Assembly (NCBI RefSeq): GCF_001038625.1
Contig: NZ_CP011803.1
Coordinates: 1,984,001 to 2,048,000, forward strand
DNA: 64,000 nucleotides
Direction of reading: 5' to 3'
From: Clostridium carboxidivorans P7
GTDB taxonomy: Bacteria > Bacillota > Clostridia > Clostridiales > Clostridiaceae
Under the pieces are notes generated by a model. That model saw nothing but the letters and a program-made list of their open reading frames with translations. It made no database searches and had not been told where the DNA came from. Every line of letters begins with the position of its first letter. Position 1 is the first letter of the stretch. This document shows, in pieces, positions 18,667 through 27,833 of this stretch. The position numbers and the translations under genes were made by a program.

Positions 18667-19770
18667 TTAAATTTCTTTAATTTTATCATTGGCTCTTTTC
18701 TTATCATTCCAAATTTTTTTAACCAAAACAATTAATGTACTTAATGCAAATAACATTAAAAGACCAATTACAAATGTTTTTACTGTACCTGTTAACATTC
18801 CACCTATATAAGAATATATAATAGTTGCAGGAAGCTGTCCTATTCCTGTTGCCACAAAGAATGACCAAAAGCTCATAGATGTTAAACCTGCAGCATAACT
18901 AACTATATCAAAAGATATGAAAGGCAGTAGTCTGGCAATTAGAACTGCATATTTACCGTACCTTTCAAAAAACTCATCAATCTTTTTTAAAGCTGTTCTA
19001 CTTGTAAGCTTTTCCACTACATCTCTTCCTAAAATTCTTGCAATACAATAACATAATGCAGCTCCTGCCATAGCACTTGACCATGATAACATTGCTCCTT
19101 TAACCCATCCAAAAAGTCCTGCATTAGCAAAGGTTATTATAAATGCTGGAAGCGGTGCAATTACGGATTGTAATATCATTAGTAAAAAAGAAACAACTGG
19201 TGCCCAAATTCCAAAGCTAAGTATATATTCCCTTGCTGCTTTAACATCTACATTTTTCAATACAGAAATTGCCTGATTTACATTAGATTTTATTGGTGGC
19301 ACAAAAACATATAAACAAATAACTATAAAAATGCAAAAAAATTTCATTATATTTCCTTTAAACACATTTTTCACTTTAATCCCACCTCTCTCAAAAAAAC
19401 ATAAAATAAGTCCAAATATTAAAAAAATCAATAATGCTATATTTATACTAAAAAAATCTATATTAGATTCTTTTATTCCTTCCCTTATAATAGCTGCAGG
19501 AACAACTTGTATTCTTTCCTTACCTAAAACTATTATGGATATAGTAGTACAAACTAAAACATTTAAAGTTGTACTAATTAAATTTAATTGTAATATATGT
19601 AATTTACTAAACTTTTTAATTAGCATTGCAACAATTAAACTTAATAACATGGTTATAGGAATAAAAATACCTGTATTTATTCTCATTTCAAGCCATTCAT
19701 TTTGAAAAGTTAAAATAGAAATAAGCATACCCCATATGAAACTATTATATAGTAATCTAAAGATTTTCAT
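18667..19770 (-). CDS. TVP38/TMEM64 family membrane protein with N-terminal extension
   Basis: A 367-residue membrane protein. Residues ~170-350 carry the VTT/SNARE-associated (DedA-like, YdjX/YdjZ-type) domain with LPAFIITFANAGLFGWVKG and the ARLLPFISFDIVSYAAGL helix. An extra ~130-residue N-terminal part with about four membrane segments precedes it, longer than the usual ~220 residues. GGAGG sets the start. It is the last gene of the 12-gene run from 30064 and is separated from the YdjY-like lipoprotein gene by a terminator, so it may have its own or read-through expression. Family members are proposed lipid scramblases or transporters; function here is unknown. Confidence 0.83.
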   Translation of the reverse strand: MKIFRLLYNSFIWGMLISILTFQNEWLEMRINTGIFIPITMLLSLIVAMLIKKFSKLHILQLNLISTTLNVLVCTTISIIVLGKERIQVVPAAIIREGIKESNIDFFSINIALLIFLIFGLILCFFERGGIKVKNVFKGNIMKFFCIFIVICLYVFVPPIKSNVNQAISVLKNVDVKAAREYILSFGIWAPVVSFLLMILQSVIAPLPAFIITFANAGLFGWVKGAMLSWSSAMAGAALCYCIARILGRDVVEKLTSRTALKKIDEFFERYGKYAVLIARLLPFISFDIVSYAAGLTSMSFWSFFVATGIGQLPATIIYSYIGGMLTGTVKTFVIGLLMLFALSTLIVLVKKIWNDKKRANDKIKEI

Positions 19771-19792
19771 ATTGCTTCCTCCTAAAAATAAA

Positions 19793-19818
19793 GGGTACGG
19801 AAGTATTCTTCCGTACCC
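19793..19818 (-). terminator. Rho-independent terminator after the YdjY-like lipoprotein gene
   Basis: GGGTACGGAAG and CTTCCGTACCC form a perfect 11-base stem with a 4-base loop, followed on the minus strand by TTTATTTTT. It lies between the lipoprotein and TVP38 genes and may only partly block read-through. Confidence 0.88.
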
Positions 19819-19830
19819 CTCTAATTAACA

Positions 19831-20511
19831 TTACTCAGCTAGTCTAAATATTACAGTTACCTTAGTTCCATCTTTAGGAAGTACATCCTTTTTACCATAA
19901 AATTTCACATTTTTTAAAGCTTCAACTTCACCTGCTTTATAAGATGCATTACTTACAATTCCTGTAGCACAACTGTCTAGACATAGCACACATCCTGTGT
20001 TATTTTTATTTGCTCTATCAATATTTCCACCAAATCTAAAATCCATTGCTCTTAATGGTAAATCATTACCCTTATAATCAGTTGATTTGATTACATCGCC
20101 AAATGGTATCTCTTTTCCAAGACCATCCCATGTAACAAAAACGTTAACCTTTGAACCTTCTATGCTCTTTGCTCCTTTTTTCATATCTTCAGCAGTTAAA
20201 TTGTTTCCTGGCTTTGCTCCTAGTGACATCATTGCTTCATAGAATTTTTTCTCATCAGCTAATCCTCTTAGTATAGATTTTTCTCCATTTTTACCACCCT
20301 TATATACTACTGCATGTCTTGTACCTTCTGTGAAATACTTTCCATTCACTTCTGCCTGCATTTTTACTTCCTTCTTGTCTTTATTAACAGTCATTGTTTC
20401 TTCCTTCGTTGATGGTTTACTTTCTTGTGACTGCTGCTGTTTATTTGAACATCCTGCTAATACCATTCCGAGAAGCAATATTGAAGCAGCAATTGATATA
20501 ATTTTTTTCAT
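19831..20511 (-). CDS. YdjY-like lipoprotein with a CxxCxxxC motif
   Basis: A 226-residue protein with a classical lipoprotein signal (LAGC, Cys21), a Gln/Ser/Lys-rich linker, then a domain resembling YdjY of E. coli. Three cysteines, Cys174, Cys177 and Cys181 in CVLCLDSC, could bind a metal or form a disulfide outside the membrane; a fourth ligand for a standard 4Fe-4S cluster is not obvious. It is flanked on both sides by TVP38-family genes, the same order as E. coli ydjX-ydjY-ydjZ. I assign YdjY from motif and context, without a search. Function unknown. Confidence 0.72.
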   Translation of the reverse strand: MKKIISIAASILLLGMVLAGCSNKQQQSQESKPSTKEETMTVNKDKKEVKMQAEVNGKYFTEGTRHAVVYKGGKNGEKSILRGLADEKKFYEAMMSLGAKPGNNLTAEDMKKGAKSIEGSKVNVFVTWDGLGKEIPFGDVIKSTDYKGNDLPLRAMDFRFGGNIDRANKNNTGCVLCLDSCATGIVSNASYKAGEVEALKNVKFYGKKDVLPKDGTKVTVIFRLAE

Positions 20512-20602
20512 TTTTTGTTTCTCCTCTTATAATCCTTAAATTTCTTTAATATGCTCACTTATTCTACTTAATTAACTTAGAATTATTTCTCATTGATATT
20601 TA

Positions 20603-21286
20603 CTAATTTTCACCATTTACTTTACTCTTTAGCCCTTTAACTGATATTTTCTTTTTCATAAAGTAGGAAAATATCATAAGCAATACTAATATTAATACTG
20701 CTCCAAAGAATTCTAGTGAGAATATGTTTCCTGACTTATCTCCTAAATTTGCATACACCCAAACTCCCGGAATTATACCAACAAAGGTAGCAAGTACAAA
20801 ATCCTTATACTTTATCTTTGAAAGCCCTGCACCATAACTTATTACATCAAAAGGCACCAAAGGTACAAGTCTTAATATAAGTATAAATAAAAAGCCTTTC
20901 TTTTCAATACCATCTTCAAACCATTCTGCCTTACCTTTGATAAGCTTTTCAACCAATCCTCTTCCAAATATTCTTGAAATAAAAAACGATAACGTTCCTC
21001 CACATACAGCTCCAATAATAGTATAAAGCGTTCCTATACCTACACCAAAAATCATACCCCCTGCTATTGCTAAAACTGCGTCTGGAAATAGTGTCAGAGG
21101 AATTATAGTAAACATAATTATGTAGATAATAGGAGCAAGCATTCCAAAAGAGCTAATATAATTTTTCATACTCTGTGGAGTGCAATTTTCCAATGCTCTT
21201 GATGATTTACACAAATACATTACTAAAACAATTATTATAGCCATTAAAGCTATGCTAATATATTTTTTACTAATTTTGTGCATCAT
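20603..21286 (-). CDS. TVP38/TMEM64 family membrane protein (YdjX/YdjZ-like)
   Basis: A 227-residue membrane protein of normal family length. It has an N-terminal anchor (residues ~12-28), the FPDAVLAIAGGMIFGVGIGT motif region with GGTLSFFISRIFGR, and the conserved RLVPLVPFDVISYGAGLSKI helix. GGAGG precedes two ATG codons (21286 and 21283); either could start. It lies 91 bases before the YdjY-like lipoprotein gene in the same direction. Its role is presumably at the plasma membrane, in lipid or small-molecule movement. Confidence 0.88.
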   Translation of the reverse strand: MMHKISKKYISIALMAIIIVLVMYLCKSSRALENCTPQSMKNYISSFGMLAPIIYIIMFTIIPLTLFPDAVLAIAGGMIFGVGIGTLYTIIGAVCGGTLSFFISRIFGRGLVEKLIKGKAEWFEDGIEKKGFLFILILRLVPLVPFDVISYGAGLSKIKYKDFVLATFVGIIPGVWVYANLGDKSGNIFSLEFFGAVLILVLLMIFSYFMKKKISVKGLKSKVNGEN

Positions 21287-21408
21287 TAATCCTCCTATCT
21301 AATTATCCAATCCCATTCTACAGAAAATTCTTATTTCTTTCAAATACAAAAAACTTATACACATTTGTCCAACTATAAATAAAAATTATAGTGAAAATAA
21401 CTCCAAAA

Positions 21409-22551
21409 TTAATTTCCTTTGTGTTTCAAAATTTGTTTGCATTTATATCTTGATGTCCAATTCTGTAAAAAACTTTTCTTTAAAATTGGTATATTTGAAT
21501 TAGTAGTATAACTATCATCAAACATTAAATCCAATATGTGAAAAGATCTTTTTCCACCAATAGACATAGCTTCCCTGCAGCTTGCACAATATGTTATTAC
21601 ATAATCCCCGAAATTTTCCGCACTTTTTTTTATCACTTCTTGAGAAAGTTTGGGATTTGCAGGTACAACCATTCCGCCAAAACCACAGCATTTAGTATTT
21701 TCTCTAGAATACTCTGTTTCTTTAAATTTATATCCTAATTCATTTATAATCCACCTTACACCTTCATGTATATCTGAATTATTTCTTGTAGGACATGCAT
21801 CATGAACACTGAAAGTAATATTACTATTTTTACCTTTTCCTTTCATTTCATCATATAGTCCTAGTTCAGGAATAACAGTCCATAGAGATCTTACTTTTTG
21901 TTTAGGACTAAACTTAGACATTGTAATATAACAATTTTCACAAGCAGTTATTACTTCTTCAGCACCAAGTTTATCAATCTCCTTCTGAAGTTCTGAATAC
22001 CTTTGATGAAACTTTTCTTCTTCTCCTAATGATAATGTTGGTTTACCACAACATTTTAATATTGCACCTGTTCCAGGAAGTTTTTCCTGCAAATATTCTA
22101 AGGTTTTTCCTACAAGTTCCGGCCTGTATGATGATAAGCTGCAGCCTGGAATAAATACCCTTTTTGTATACCCTGCCTTTATATCTGGTATGGAAGTATT
22201 AAACATTTTAGAAAAGCTAAAGGCTTGATGAAATTCTATACTTTTATGTCCCTTCATTGGAGATGTTCCTTCATTATGCCTTATATGTTCTTTTCTCATA
22301 TCAACAAATAATTCTTCAAGCTTTAATCCTTTTGGACATACCTTAGTGCAAGTACCACAAGTATTACAAGAATATGGAATATTAGGGTCAGCATTTATTA
22401 TATTTGTATCTATATCAAAAAACTTCTTAGGACTAATTTTAAAATTGCTTAGCATTTCACATTCTTTAACACAAGCTTTACAGTTAATACAGCTTTCTGA
22501 AAACTCTTTGGCTTTATTATTAAAATCATCTGAATATGTAAAATTACTCAT
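21409..22551 (-). CDS. Fe-S oxidoreductase with two 4Fe-4S clusters and two CCG domains
   Basis: A 380-residue protein of the GlpC/HdrD/LldE type. Ferredoxin motifs CxxCxxCxxxC are at Cys21-24-27-31 and Cys62-65-68-72. Two CCG domains follow, with KCCGKP near residue 163 and KCCGFGG near residue 285, each preceded by a further cysteine-containing segment (FIPGCSL; HDACPT). It should pass electrons, and could transform a thiol/disulfide or an oxidised small molecule through a non-cubane CCG cluster. No flavin partner is adjacent, which is unusual for this family. It sits between the TVP38 and kinase-like genes. Confidence 0.88.
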   Translation of the reverse strand: MSNFTYSDDFNNKAKEFSESCINCKACVKECEMLSNFKISPKKFFDIDTNIINADPNIPYSCNTCGTCTKVCPKGLKLEELFVDMRKEHIRHNEGTSPMKGHKSIEFHQAFSFSKMFNTSIPDIKAGYTKRVFIPGCSLSSYRPELVGKTLEYLQEKLPGTGAILKCCGKPTLSLGEEEKFHQRYSELQKEIDKLGAEEVITACENCYITMSKFSPKQKVRSLWTVIPELGLYDEMKGKGKNSNITFSVHDACPTRNNSDIHEGVRWIINELGYKFKETEYSRENTKCCGFGGMVVPANPKLSQEVIKKSAENFGDYVITYCASCREAMSIGGKRSFHILDLMFDDSYTTNSNIPILKKSFLQNWTSRYKCKQILKHKGN

Positions 22552-22607
22552 ATGGCCTCCCAGATCTTATATCTATTTTAATATAAACTCTATATTATTA
22601 ACTTTAG

Positions 22608-23606
22608 TTAAAAATAACTTTTTAATAAGTCTTTCATAAAATCCAAATCTAAATATTCTTTTATTTTATTATAAGTATCCATATTTTTAATTTCCTTATC
22701 TTCCTTTTGGTATTCCAAATATGCATATGCACACCAAGATAACGCTCTTAAATAAAGAAATGGGGTATATAGTTGCACCCTTTCTCTTATACTATTATCT
22801 TTTAAATTACTTATATATACTTTAAAAAATTCTTCTTTTTCTTCTTCTTTTAATATGCAATCTGTTTTCCACAAAGTAGTAGTTGGTGCTAAAAATTGTG
22901 TTAAATCCTGGCAAGGATCACTTATTACAGGCTTCTCCCAATCTATAAGGTAAGACTTTTCCTTTCCAATTATAAAATTACCAGAATTCACTTCAGTGTT
23001 ATTGATAACATGCCACTTATTTTCCAAAAAATATTTTTCCTCATGCCTATTTTTTTCAGCCCAGTTCGTAAATGTATCAAAAAAATTTTTAAGATACAAA
23101 GGTATTTTAGAAGATTTAAAAAAGTCTCTAAGTAATTTTTGAGATTCACTTATTCTTGCAGAAAATATATTATCTTCTACAATAAAATTCTTAAGACCCT
23201 TTCCATTTGTATCTATAGAATGTATCTTAGCAAATATTTTTGCTGCAGAATTTAAGTCTTTATCATATCTTAAGGGCCTTCCTTCAAGAAATTCCATTAC
23301 CAATATTCCATAATCCGAATCTTTTTTACTATCATCTAAATAATAAACTTTTGGTGTTACACTGCTTGCCTCCAAATTTTTTAAAGCTTCATACTCGTAT
23401 TTTATTTGGTTTTCTAATCCAAGCTGACTGCCCGTATTTACTCTAAAAACATACTTTTTATTAGAGCCTTCAAGTGTAAAATTAATATTATATTCTCCTT
23501 GAGCTAAAAATTTTACATTATAATCTTCTCCAATATTAAGTTTTTCATTTAAATTACTATATTTTAAATAGTCATAAATTTTATTATTTAATATATCTTT
23601 TAGCAC
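22608..23606 (-). CDS. Aminoglycoside-phosphotransferase-like (APH/choline kinase fold) protein
   Basis: A protein of about 332 residues with a kinase-like fold: an N-lobe with YVFRVNTGS, hinge-region VMEFLEGRPL, and the metal-binding LIDWEKP. At the catalytic loop the usual HGDxxxxN reads NTEVNSGN (about residues 203-210), so the catalytic Asp is Glu. The frame opens at an ATG (23615), but GGGGAG lies 9 bases before the GTG at 23606, which is preferred. It overlaps the end of the upstream gene by 23 bases, so it is coupled to it. It may phosphorylate the product of the neighbouring glycosyltransferases, or a nucleoside or sugar. Antibiotic resistance is unlikely. Confidence 0.8.
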   Translation of the reverse strand: MLKDILNNKIYDYLKYSNLNEKLNIGEDYNVKFLAQGEYNINFTLEGSNKKYVFRVNTGSQLGLENQIKYEYEALKNLEASSVTPKVYYLDDSKKDSDYGILVMEFLEGRPLRYDKDLNSAAKIFAKIHSIDTNGKGLKNFIVEDNIFSARISESQKLLRDFFKSSKIPLYLKNFFDTFTNWAEKNRHEEKYFLENKWHVINNTEVNSGNFIIGKEKSYLIDWEKPVISDPCQDLTQFLAPTTTLWKTDCILKEEEKEEFFKVYISNLKDNSIRERVQLYTPFLYLRALSWCAYAYLEYQKEDKEIKNMDTYNKIKEYLDLDFMKDLLKSYF

Positions 23607-24288
23607 TAGGAACATCTCCCCATTTATTTTCTATAAAGTTTACTGTATTATAAGGTAATAGCTTTGTATTAAATTCTCCTCTTTTTACTCTTTTAATAAG
23701 ATCTTCAATATCTTCTTTTTCATCTATATCATTAAGCTTTGTTGTAAGACCTACATTATATCCTAAGTTATTAGCTATTGCTAAAGTAGCTTCAAATACA
23801 GACTTATTTCCCCACTTCAAATTATTATTAAAAATCTTCTTACAGTTTTTTTTCATGCCAATTAAATAATAACCACCATCATTGGTTGGTCCCAGGCAAA
23901 TATCGTTATTTTCAAGTTCTTCATAAGCTTTACTAATGTCTTCAGGTTGAAGAGATGGTATATCCGATCCAATTAATATTACCTTTGAATACCCCTTATT
24001 TAAAAGTTTTTCAATTGCATTATTCATCCTGTTTCCTAGATCATCTCCTTGCTGCGGAAAACTATCTATAAAGCTTGGAATAATGTGGTCTACTAAGTAA
24101 AAGGATTTTTCGGGAGTGTAGGTTATATATATATCTACTGTTTTTCTAATCTTATTAAGCATTTTAAACAAGTCCAAAAGAAAGCATTGCTGCAGCTGTG
24201 CACATTCTGTTCCTGTAAAAATTTTCATTAATCGTGTCTTTGTCATGCCTGCAATTGGCACTCTAGTCATAAGTATAAGAGCATTCAT
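23584..24288 (-). CDS. TIGR04282/DUF2064-like glycosyltransferase
   Basis: A 234-residue GT-A fold protein with MTRVPIAGMTKTRL at the N-terminus (nucleotide-binding PxxGxxKTRL motif), LIGSDIPSL near residue 115 and GPTNDGGYYLIG. This is the family annotated as arsenosugar-biosynthesis glycosyltransferase TIGR04282, related to CofC/MobA-like nucleotidyltransferases. It starts 4 bases after the TIGR04283-like gene and overlaps the kinase-like gene, so the three are co-translated. No ArsM or ArsS gene is visible, so an arsenosugar role is not supported directly. Confidence 0.85.
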   Translation of the reverse strand: MNALILMTRVPIAGMTKTRLMKIFTGTECAQLQQCFLLDLFKMLNKIRKTVDIYITYTPEKSFYLVDHIIPSFIDSFPQQGDDLGNRMNNAIEKLLNKGYSKVILIGSDIPSLQPEDISKAYEELENNDICLGPTNDGGYYLIGMKKNCKKIFNNNLKWGNKSVFEATLAIANNLGYNVGLTTKLNDIDEKEDIEDLIKRVKRGEFNTKLLPYNTVNFIENKWGDVPSAKRYIK

Positions 24289-24292
24289 TATT

Positions 24293-24967
24293 TTATCTCA
24301 CATCCTTATAAATTTTAGCTAATTTATCCGTAGGTGTTCCTAATAAGTACAGCAATTTTATTTTATGCATCAATAAATGGGTTTTTAATTGTCCTCCATT
24401 TTTAAATCTTCTAGCTGAAGTACCTATGGTGGTATTAATAAGTTTTAGCTTACCCATCTTTTTCATCAAAAGTGAAAGTTCCCAATCTTCCATTATATCT
24501 TGCCTAGGATATCCTCCTACGCCTTCAAATACATCTCTTCTAACAAAAATCCCTTGATCACCAAAGTACAATCCTAAATATTTAGCCCTGAGATTGGAAG
24601 TTGTTGATATATACTTCATAAACAATGTATCATAATCATAAAACTTTAATGAAAATCCTCCACCAACATATTTTTCATCTATAGCTAGCTGAATTTTTTC
24701 AATAGAGTCCTCATTAATAATTGAATCTAAATGAACAAACCAAAGTATATCTCCACTGGCCTTTGCAGCACCTTTATTCATCTGATTTGCCCTTCCTTTT
24801 TCACTTAAGACTACCTTAGCAAATCTATCTGCAATCTGTTTTGTACTGTCACTACTTCCACCATCTACTACAATAATTTCTTTATCACCCTTTAATCTAT
24901 TAAATTGAATCAAACTTTTTTCAATATTTTTCTCTTCATTTAATACAGGAATTATAATCGATACCAT
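24293..24967 (-). CDS. TIGR04283-like family 2 glycosyltransferase
   Basis: A 224-residue GT2 enzyme with VSIIIPVLNEEKNI, IIVVDGGSSDST, GRANQMNKGA and the FVHLDS acceptor/metal region, then YFGDQGIFVRRDVFEGVGGYP. No membrane segment is evident. The frame is open to 24982, but GGTGAT immediately precedes the ATG at 24967, giving the canonical MVSIIIPVLN start. TIGR04283 and TIGR04282 proteins are commonly paired, as here. The sugar donor and acceptor are unknown. Confidence 0.86.
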   Translation of the reverse strand: MVSIIIPVLNEEKNIEKSLIQFNRLKGDKEIIVVDGGSSDSTKQIADRFAKVVLSEKGRANQMNKGAAKASGDILWFVHLDSIINEDSIEKIQLAIDEKYVGGGFSLKFYDYDTLFMKYISTTSNLRAKYLGLYFGDQGIFVRRDVFEGVGGYPRQDIMEDWELSLLMKKMGKLKLINTTIGTSARRFKNGGQLKTHLLMHKIKLLYLLGTPTDKLAKIYKDVR

Positions 24968-25025
24968 AATCATCACCATCATTAACGTTTTTCAAGCTTC
25001 ATTATGAAAATTAAAGTTTAAATAA

Positions 25026-26078
25026 TTACTTTTCTTTGTCAGTCATTGAATAAAAAATTCCCTTTGAAAAATTTATATTAAGTTTTACATTTTCACCTAC
25101 ATTAAGTTTCATATACTTATTGGATATTACCTTGAAATCATTTCCTTCAGCTTCAACGATATAGTGAATTTTATCTCCCAAGTATCTTCTCTTTTTTATA
25201 GTTCCATATATAATATCACTAAAGTTACTTTCTTCATTTTTAGATAAAAGCTGTATATCTTCTGGCTTTATCATAATTTCACCATTTCCTTCAGAAAATA
25301 CTTCTATTTGAAAATTTCCAAGTTCACAATGAAATATTCCATTGTAAGCATAACCTTCTATATGATTTTTTTCTCCTAAAAAATCTGCAACCAATGGATC
25401 TACAGGTTTTTCATAAATATTTTCTGGAGTATCAAACTGCTTTATATTTCCATTCATCATTATTGCAATTTTATCTGACATCATTAGAGCTTCCTCTTTA
25501 TCATGAGTAACCAAAACAGTAGTTATTCTAAGTCTCTTTTGTATATCTAACACTAGTTCCCTCATTTCATCTCTCAGTCTCATATCTAAGCTTGAAAAAG
25601 GTTCATCTAACAAAAGAACTTTAGGTTCAACTGCTAAAGCCCTGCCTAATGCAACTCTCTGCCTTTGACCTCCTGACAATTCTTTTGGATATCTTTTCTC
25701 CAAACCTTGGAGTTTTAACAAATTTATTATTTCTGCAACTTTGTTATCTTTAATATGTTTTTTTACACCAGCCATTTTAAGACCAAAACCAATATTATCT
25801 TCTGTATTCAAATGGGGAAATAGCAAATGATCTTGAAATACAATTACTGTCTTTCTTTTTTCTGGTGGTACATTTAAAACAGAATATTCATCTATAATTA
25901 CATCTCCATTATCAGGTTTCATAAGTCCGGCAATAATTTTTAATGTAGTACTTTTTCCACATCCAGATTCACCTAAAAGAGATATTATTTCACCATCATC
26001 TACGAAAAAGTTTATATTTTTCAATACTTTTGTTTCATTAAAACTTTTATTTATATCTTTTATTTGTAACTTAGCCAT
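25026..26078 (-). CDS. ABC importer ATP-binding protein (YnjD-like)
   Basis: A 350-residue ATPase with Walker A (GESGCGKST), Q-loop (VFQDHLLFPH), signature LSGGQRQR, Walker B (LLLDEPF) and an H-loop (VTHDKEEAL), then a C-terminal TOBE-like domain from about residue 240. This is the Pot/Fut/Thi importer class. It lies 11 bases after one permease gene and, with two permeases and a lipoprotein, forms a complete importer resembling E. coli YnjBCD. AAGGAG precedes the ATG. Confidence 0.9.
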   Translation of the reverse strand: MAKLQIKDINKSFNETKVLKNINFFVDDGEIISLLGESGCGKSTTLKIIAGLMKPDNGDVIIDEYSVLNVPPEKRKTVIVFQDHLLFPHLNTEDNIGFGLKMAGVKKHIKDNKVAEIINLLKLQGLEKRYPKELSGGQRQRVALGRALAVEPKVLLLDEPFSSLDMRLRDEMRELVLDIQKRLRITTVLVTHDKEEALMMSDKIAIMMNGNIKQFDTPENIYEKPVDPLVADFLGEKNHIEGYAYNGIFHCELGNFQIEVFSEGNGEIMIKPEDIQLLSKNEESNFSDIIYGTIKKRRYLGDKIHYIVEAEGNDFKVISNKYMKLNVGENVKLNINFSKGIFYSMTDKEK

Positions 26079-26089
26079 ATGTATTCTCC

Positions 26090-26893
26090 TTAAATATAAA
26101 AATGATTTTCTATTGCATAGTAGGCTTTAACTTTTTTCTCCATTACAACTAAAAGTATTAAAGTAGTAACTATAAATACAATACTATAACAAGCTGCTAT
26201 AGTTCTATCTCCACTTTGAATGAATGGAAACATAATCATAGAGAAGGTTATAACATTTCCTCCTCCTACTATAAAGGTTAGAAAGTACTGGCTTAAGGAT
26301 ACTATAAATACCAAACTTGCTGCAGATATTAGACCTGGAGATATTAAAGGTAAAGTTACATAAAAAAAAGTCTGCAGCTTACTTGCTCCTAATGTTCTGG
26401 CCTGAAATTCCATAGATTCACCTAAAATTTCAAACACATCAGTAAGTATTCTTATACCATAAGGTAAACATGGTATTAAATGTACTAAAACTACACCTAA
26501 GAATGTATTTGCAAGTCCAATTTTTATAAAGAACACCTGAATACCAATACCAACTGCCACTGGTGATATAATAAGTGGTAAAAGTACAAGCAGTTTAAAA
26601 AAACTTTTTCCTTTAAATTCATATAATCCTAAAGCTCTAGCAGCTGGTATACTTATTATTAAAGTTATTACAGTAACTACAAAGGATAAGAAAATGCTAT
26701 ATAAAAGTATTTTAGTAGAATTACCATAACCAGTTAAAAAATAATTTATTCCTCTTAAGCTATACTCTCTAGGTACAATATATGGCCAAGGCCATCTTTT
26801 ACTAAATCCCCATAATAGCAAAACTATTAATGGTAAAACAATTAAAAAGACAGCCAAATAAATAACAATATTAAAAGCAATATTTTTCTTCAT
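26090..26893 (-). CDS. ABC importer permease
   Basis: A protein of about 267 residues with six membrane segments and the EAA-type loop ILGESMEFQARTLGASKLQTF, typical of binding-protein-dependent importers. The frame opens at a GTG (26905) that abuts AGGAG; the ATG at 26893 has AAGGA closer than usual, so the start is uncertain by four codons. Its partner permease is encoded 40 or so bases upstream. In E. coli YnjC the two permease halves are fused; here they are separate. Confidence 0.87.
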   Translation of the reverse strand: MKKNIAFNIVIYLAVFLIVLPLIVLLLWGFSKRWPWPYIVPREYSLRGINYFLTGYGNSTKILLYSIFLSFVVTVITLIISIPAARALGLYEFKGKSFFKLLVLLPLIISPVAVGIGIQVFFIKIGLANTFLGVVLVHLIPCLPYGIRILTDVFEILGESMEFQARTLGASKLQTFFYVTLPLISPGLISAASLVFIVSLSQYFLTFIVGGGNVITFSMIMFPFIQSGDRTIAACYSIVFIVTTLILLVVMEKKVKAYYAIENHFYI

Positions 26894-26932
26894 AAATCCT
26901 TTCACTCCTGTATAAAATCAAAGCTTAAAACT

Positions 26933-27793
26933 TTACATATTTCTGCAAATCAAACTAAGAGTTTTATCATAAATCCATACTATCATTATGGAAATAAAAG
27001 TAAGAATAACATTTAAAGCCATTGCATAAGGTCTATTAGAAATATCAGGATTTGAATATTCTATAAAAGCTTTTATTGGTAAAGTTTTAGGTGTGGTAGG
27101 TCCAAGCAAGTATGGAACTTCAAATGCACCAAATGAAAATGCAAATATAATAATAAAAGAAGATATAATCGAAGGCCATGATAAAGGAAGTATAATGTAC
27201 CAGAAGCGCTGTCTTCTGCTAGCACCTAAATTCACAGCTACATCCTCAAGATTTCTATTTATGTTACTCATAAATGCATATACCACCATAGCTACAAAGG
27301 GTATCTCCTTCCAAAGATAAGTCATTATAATTCCAATACCATGTCTATCAAAAATTAGATTTGGGAACTGTGATTGTTCCTTTAATATACCAAGTCCATA
27401 TAAAATTCTAGGCAACAGTCCACTTTGAGATAGAATATTGAACATTAAAAAAGAAGCAACCATATGAGGTACTATTATAGGAAGTATGTACAACGTTTTT
27501 TTTATACTTACTCTATGCTTATTAATAAGCATAGAGTAAGCAAGTACTACACCAACTATAACTGCTATAATTGATGAAATCAATGAAATTTTCAAACTAA
27601 ATATCAAAGATTCTAAAAAACTTTTATCAGAAATTATAGAAACATAATATTTAAATGTTAATTCCCTAATACCAATAATAGGCATATATCCTAAACTTTG
27701 TGCTAAAGCCATTATTATACCAGATGCCAATATTCCAAATAAAACAACAGCAGCTGGAAGAAGTAATATATATGGCTTAACTTCTCTTTTCAT
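26933..27793 (-). CDS. ABC importer permease
   Basis: A 286-residue protein with six membrane segments and an EAA loop (NLEDVAVNLGASRRQRFWYI). It is the first permease of the importer, 40 bases after the binding-protein gene. AAGGGGA precedes the ATG. With the following permease it would form the heterodimeric channel for an unknown substrate. Confidence 0.87.
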   Translation of the reverse strand: MKREVKPYILLLPAAVVLFGILASGIIMALAQSLGYMPIIGIRELTFKYYVSIISDKSFLESLIFSLKISLISSIIAVIVGVVLAYSMLINKHRVSIKKTLYILPIIVPHMVASFLMFNILSQSGLLPRILYGLGILKEQSQFPNLIFDRHGIGIIMTYLWKEIPFVAMVVYAFMSNINRNLEDVAVNLGASRRQRFWYIILPLSWPSIISSFIIIFAFSFGAFEVPYLLGPTTPKTLPIKAFIEYSNPDISNRPYAMALNVILTFISIMIVWIYDKTLSLICRNM

Positions 27794-27833
27794 TTTGCAA
27801 TGTCCCCTTTAAGTATTTATCAAAAATTTACTA

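Noticed and set aside
22608..23606. Aminoglycoside resistance gene
   Set aside because: The catalytic loop is altered and the context is a biosynthetic/transport operon, so resistance is not supported.
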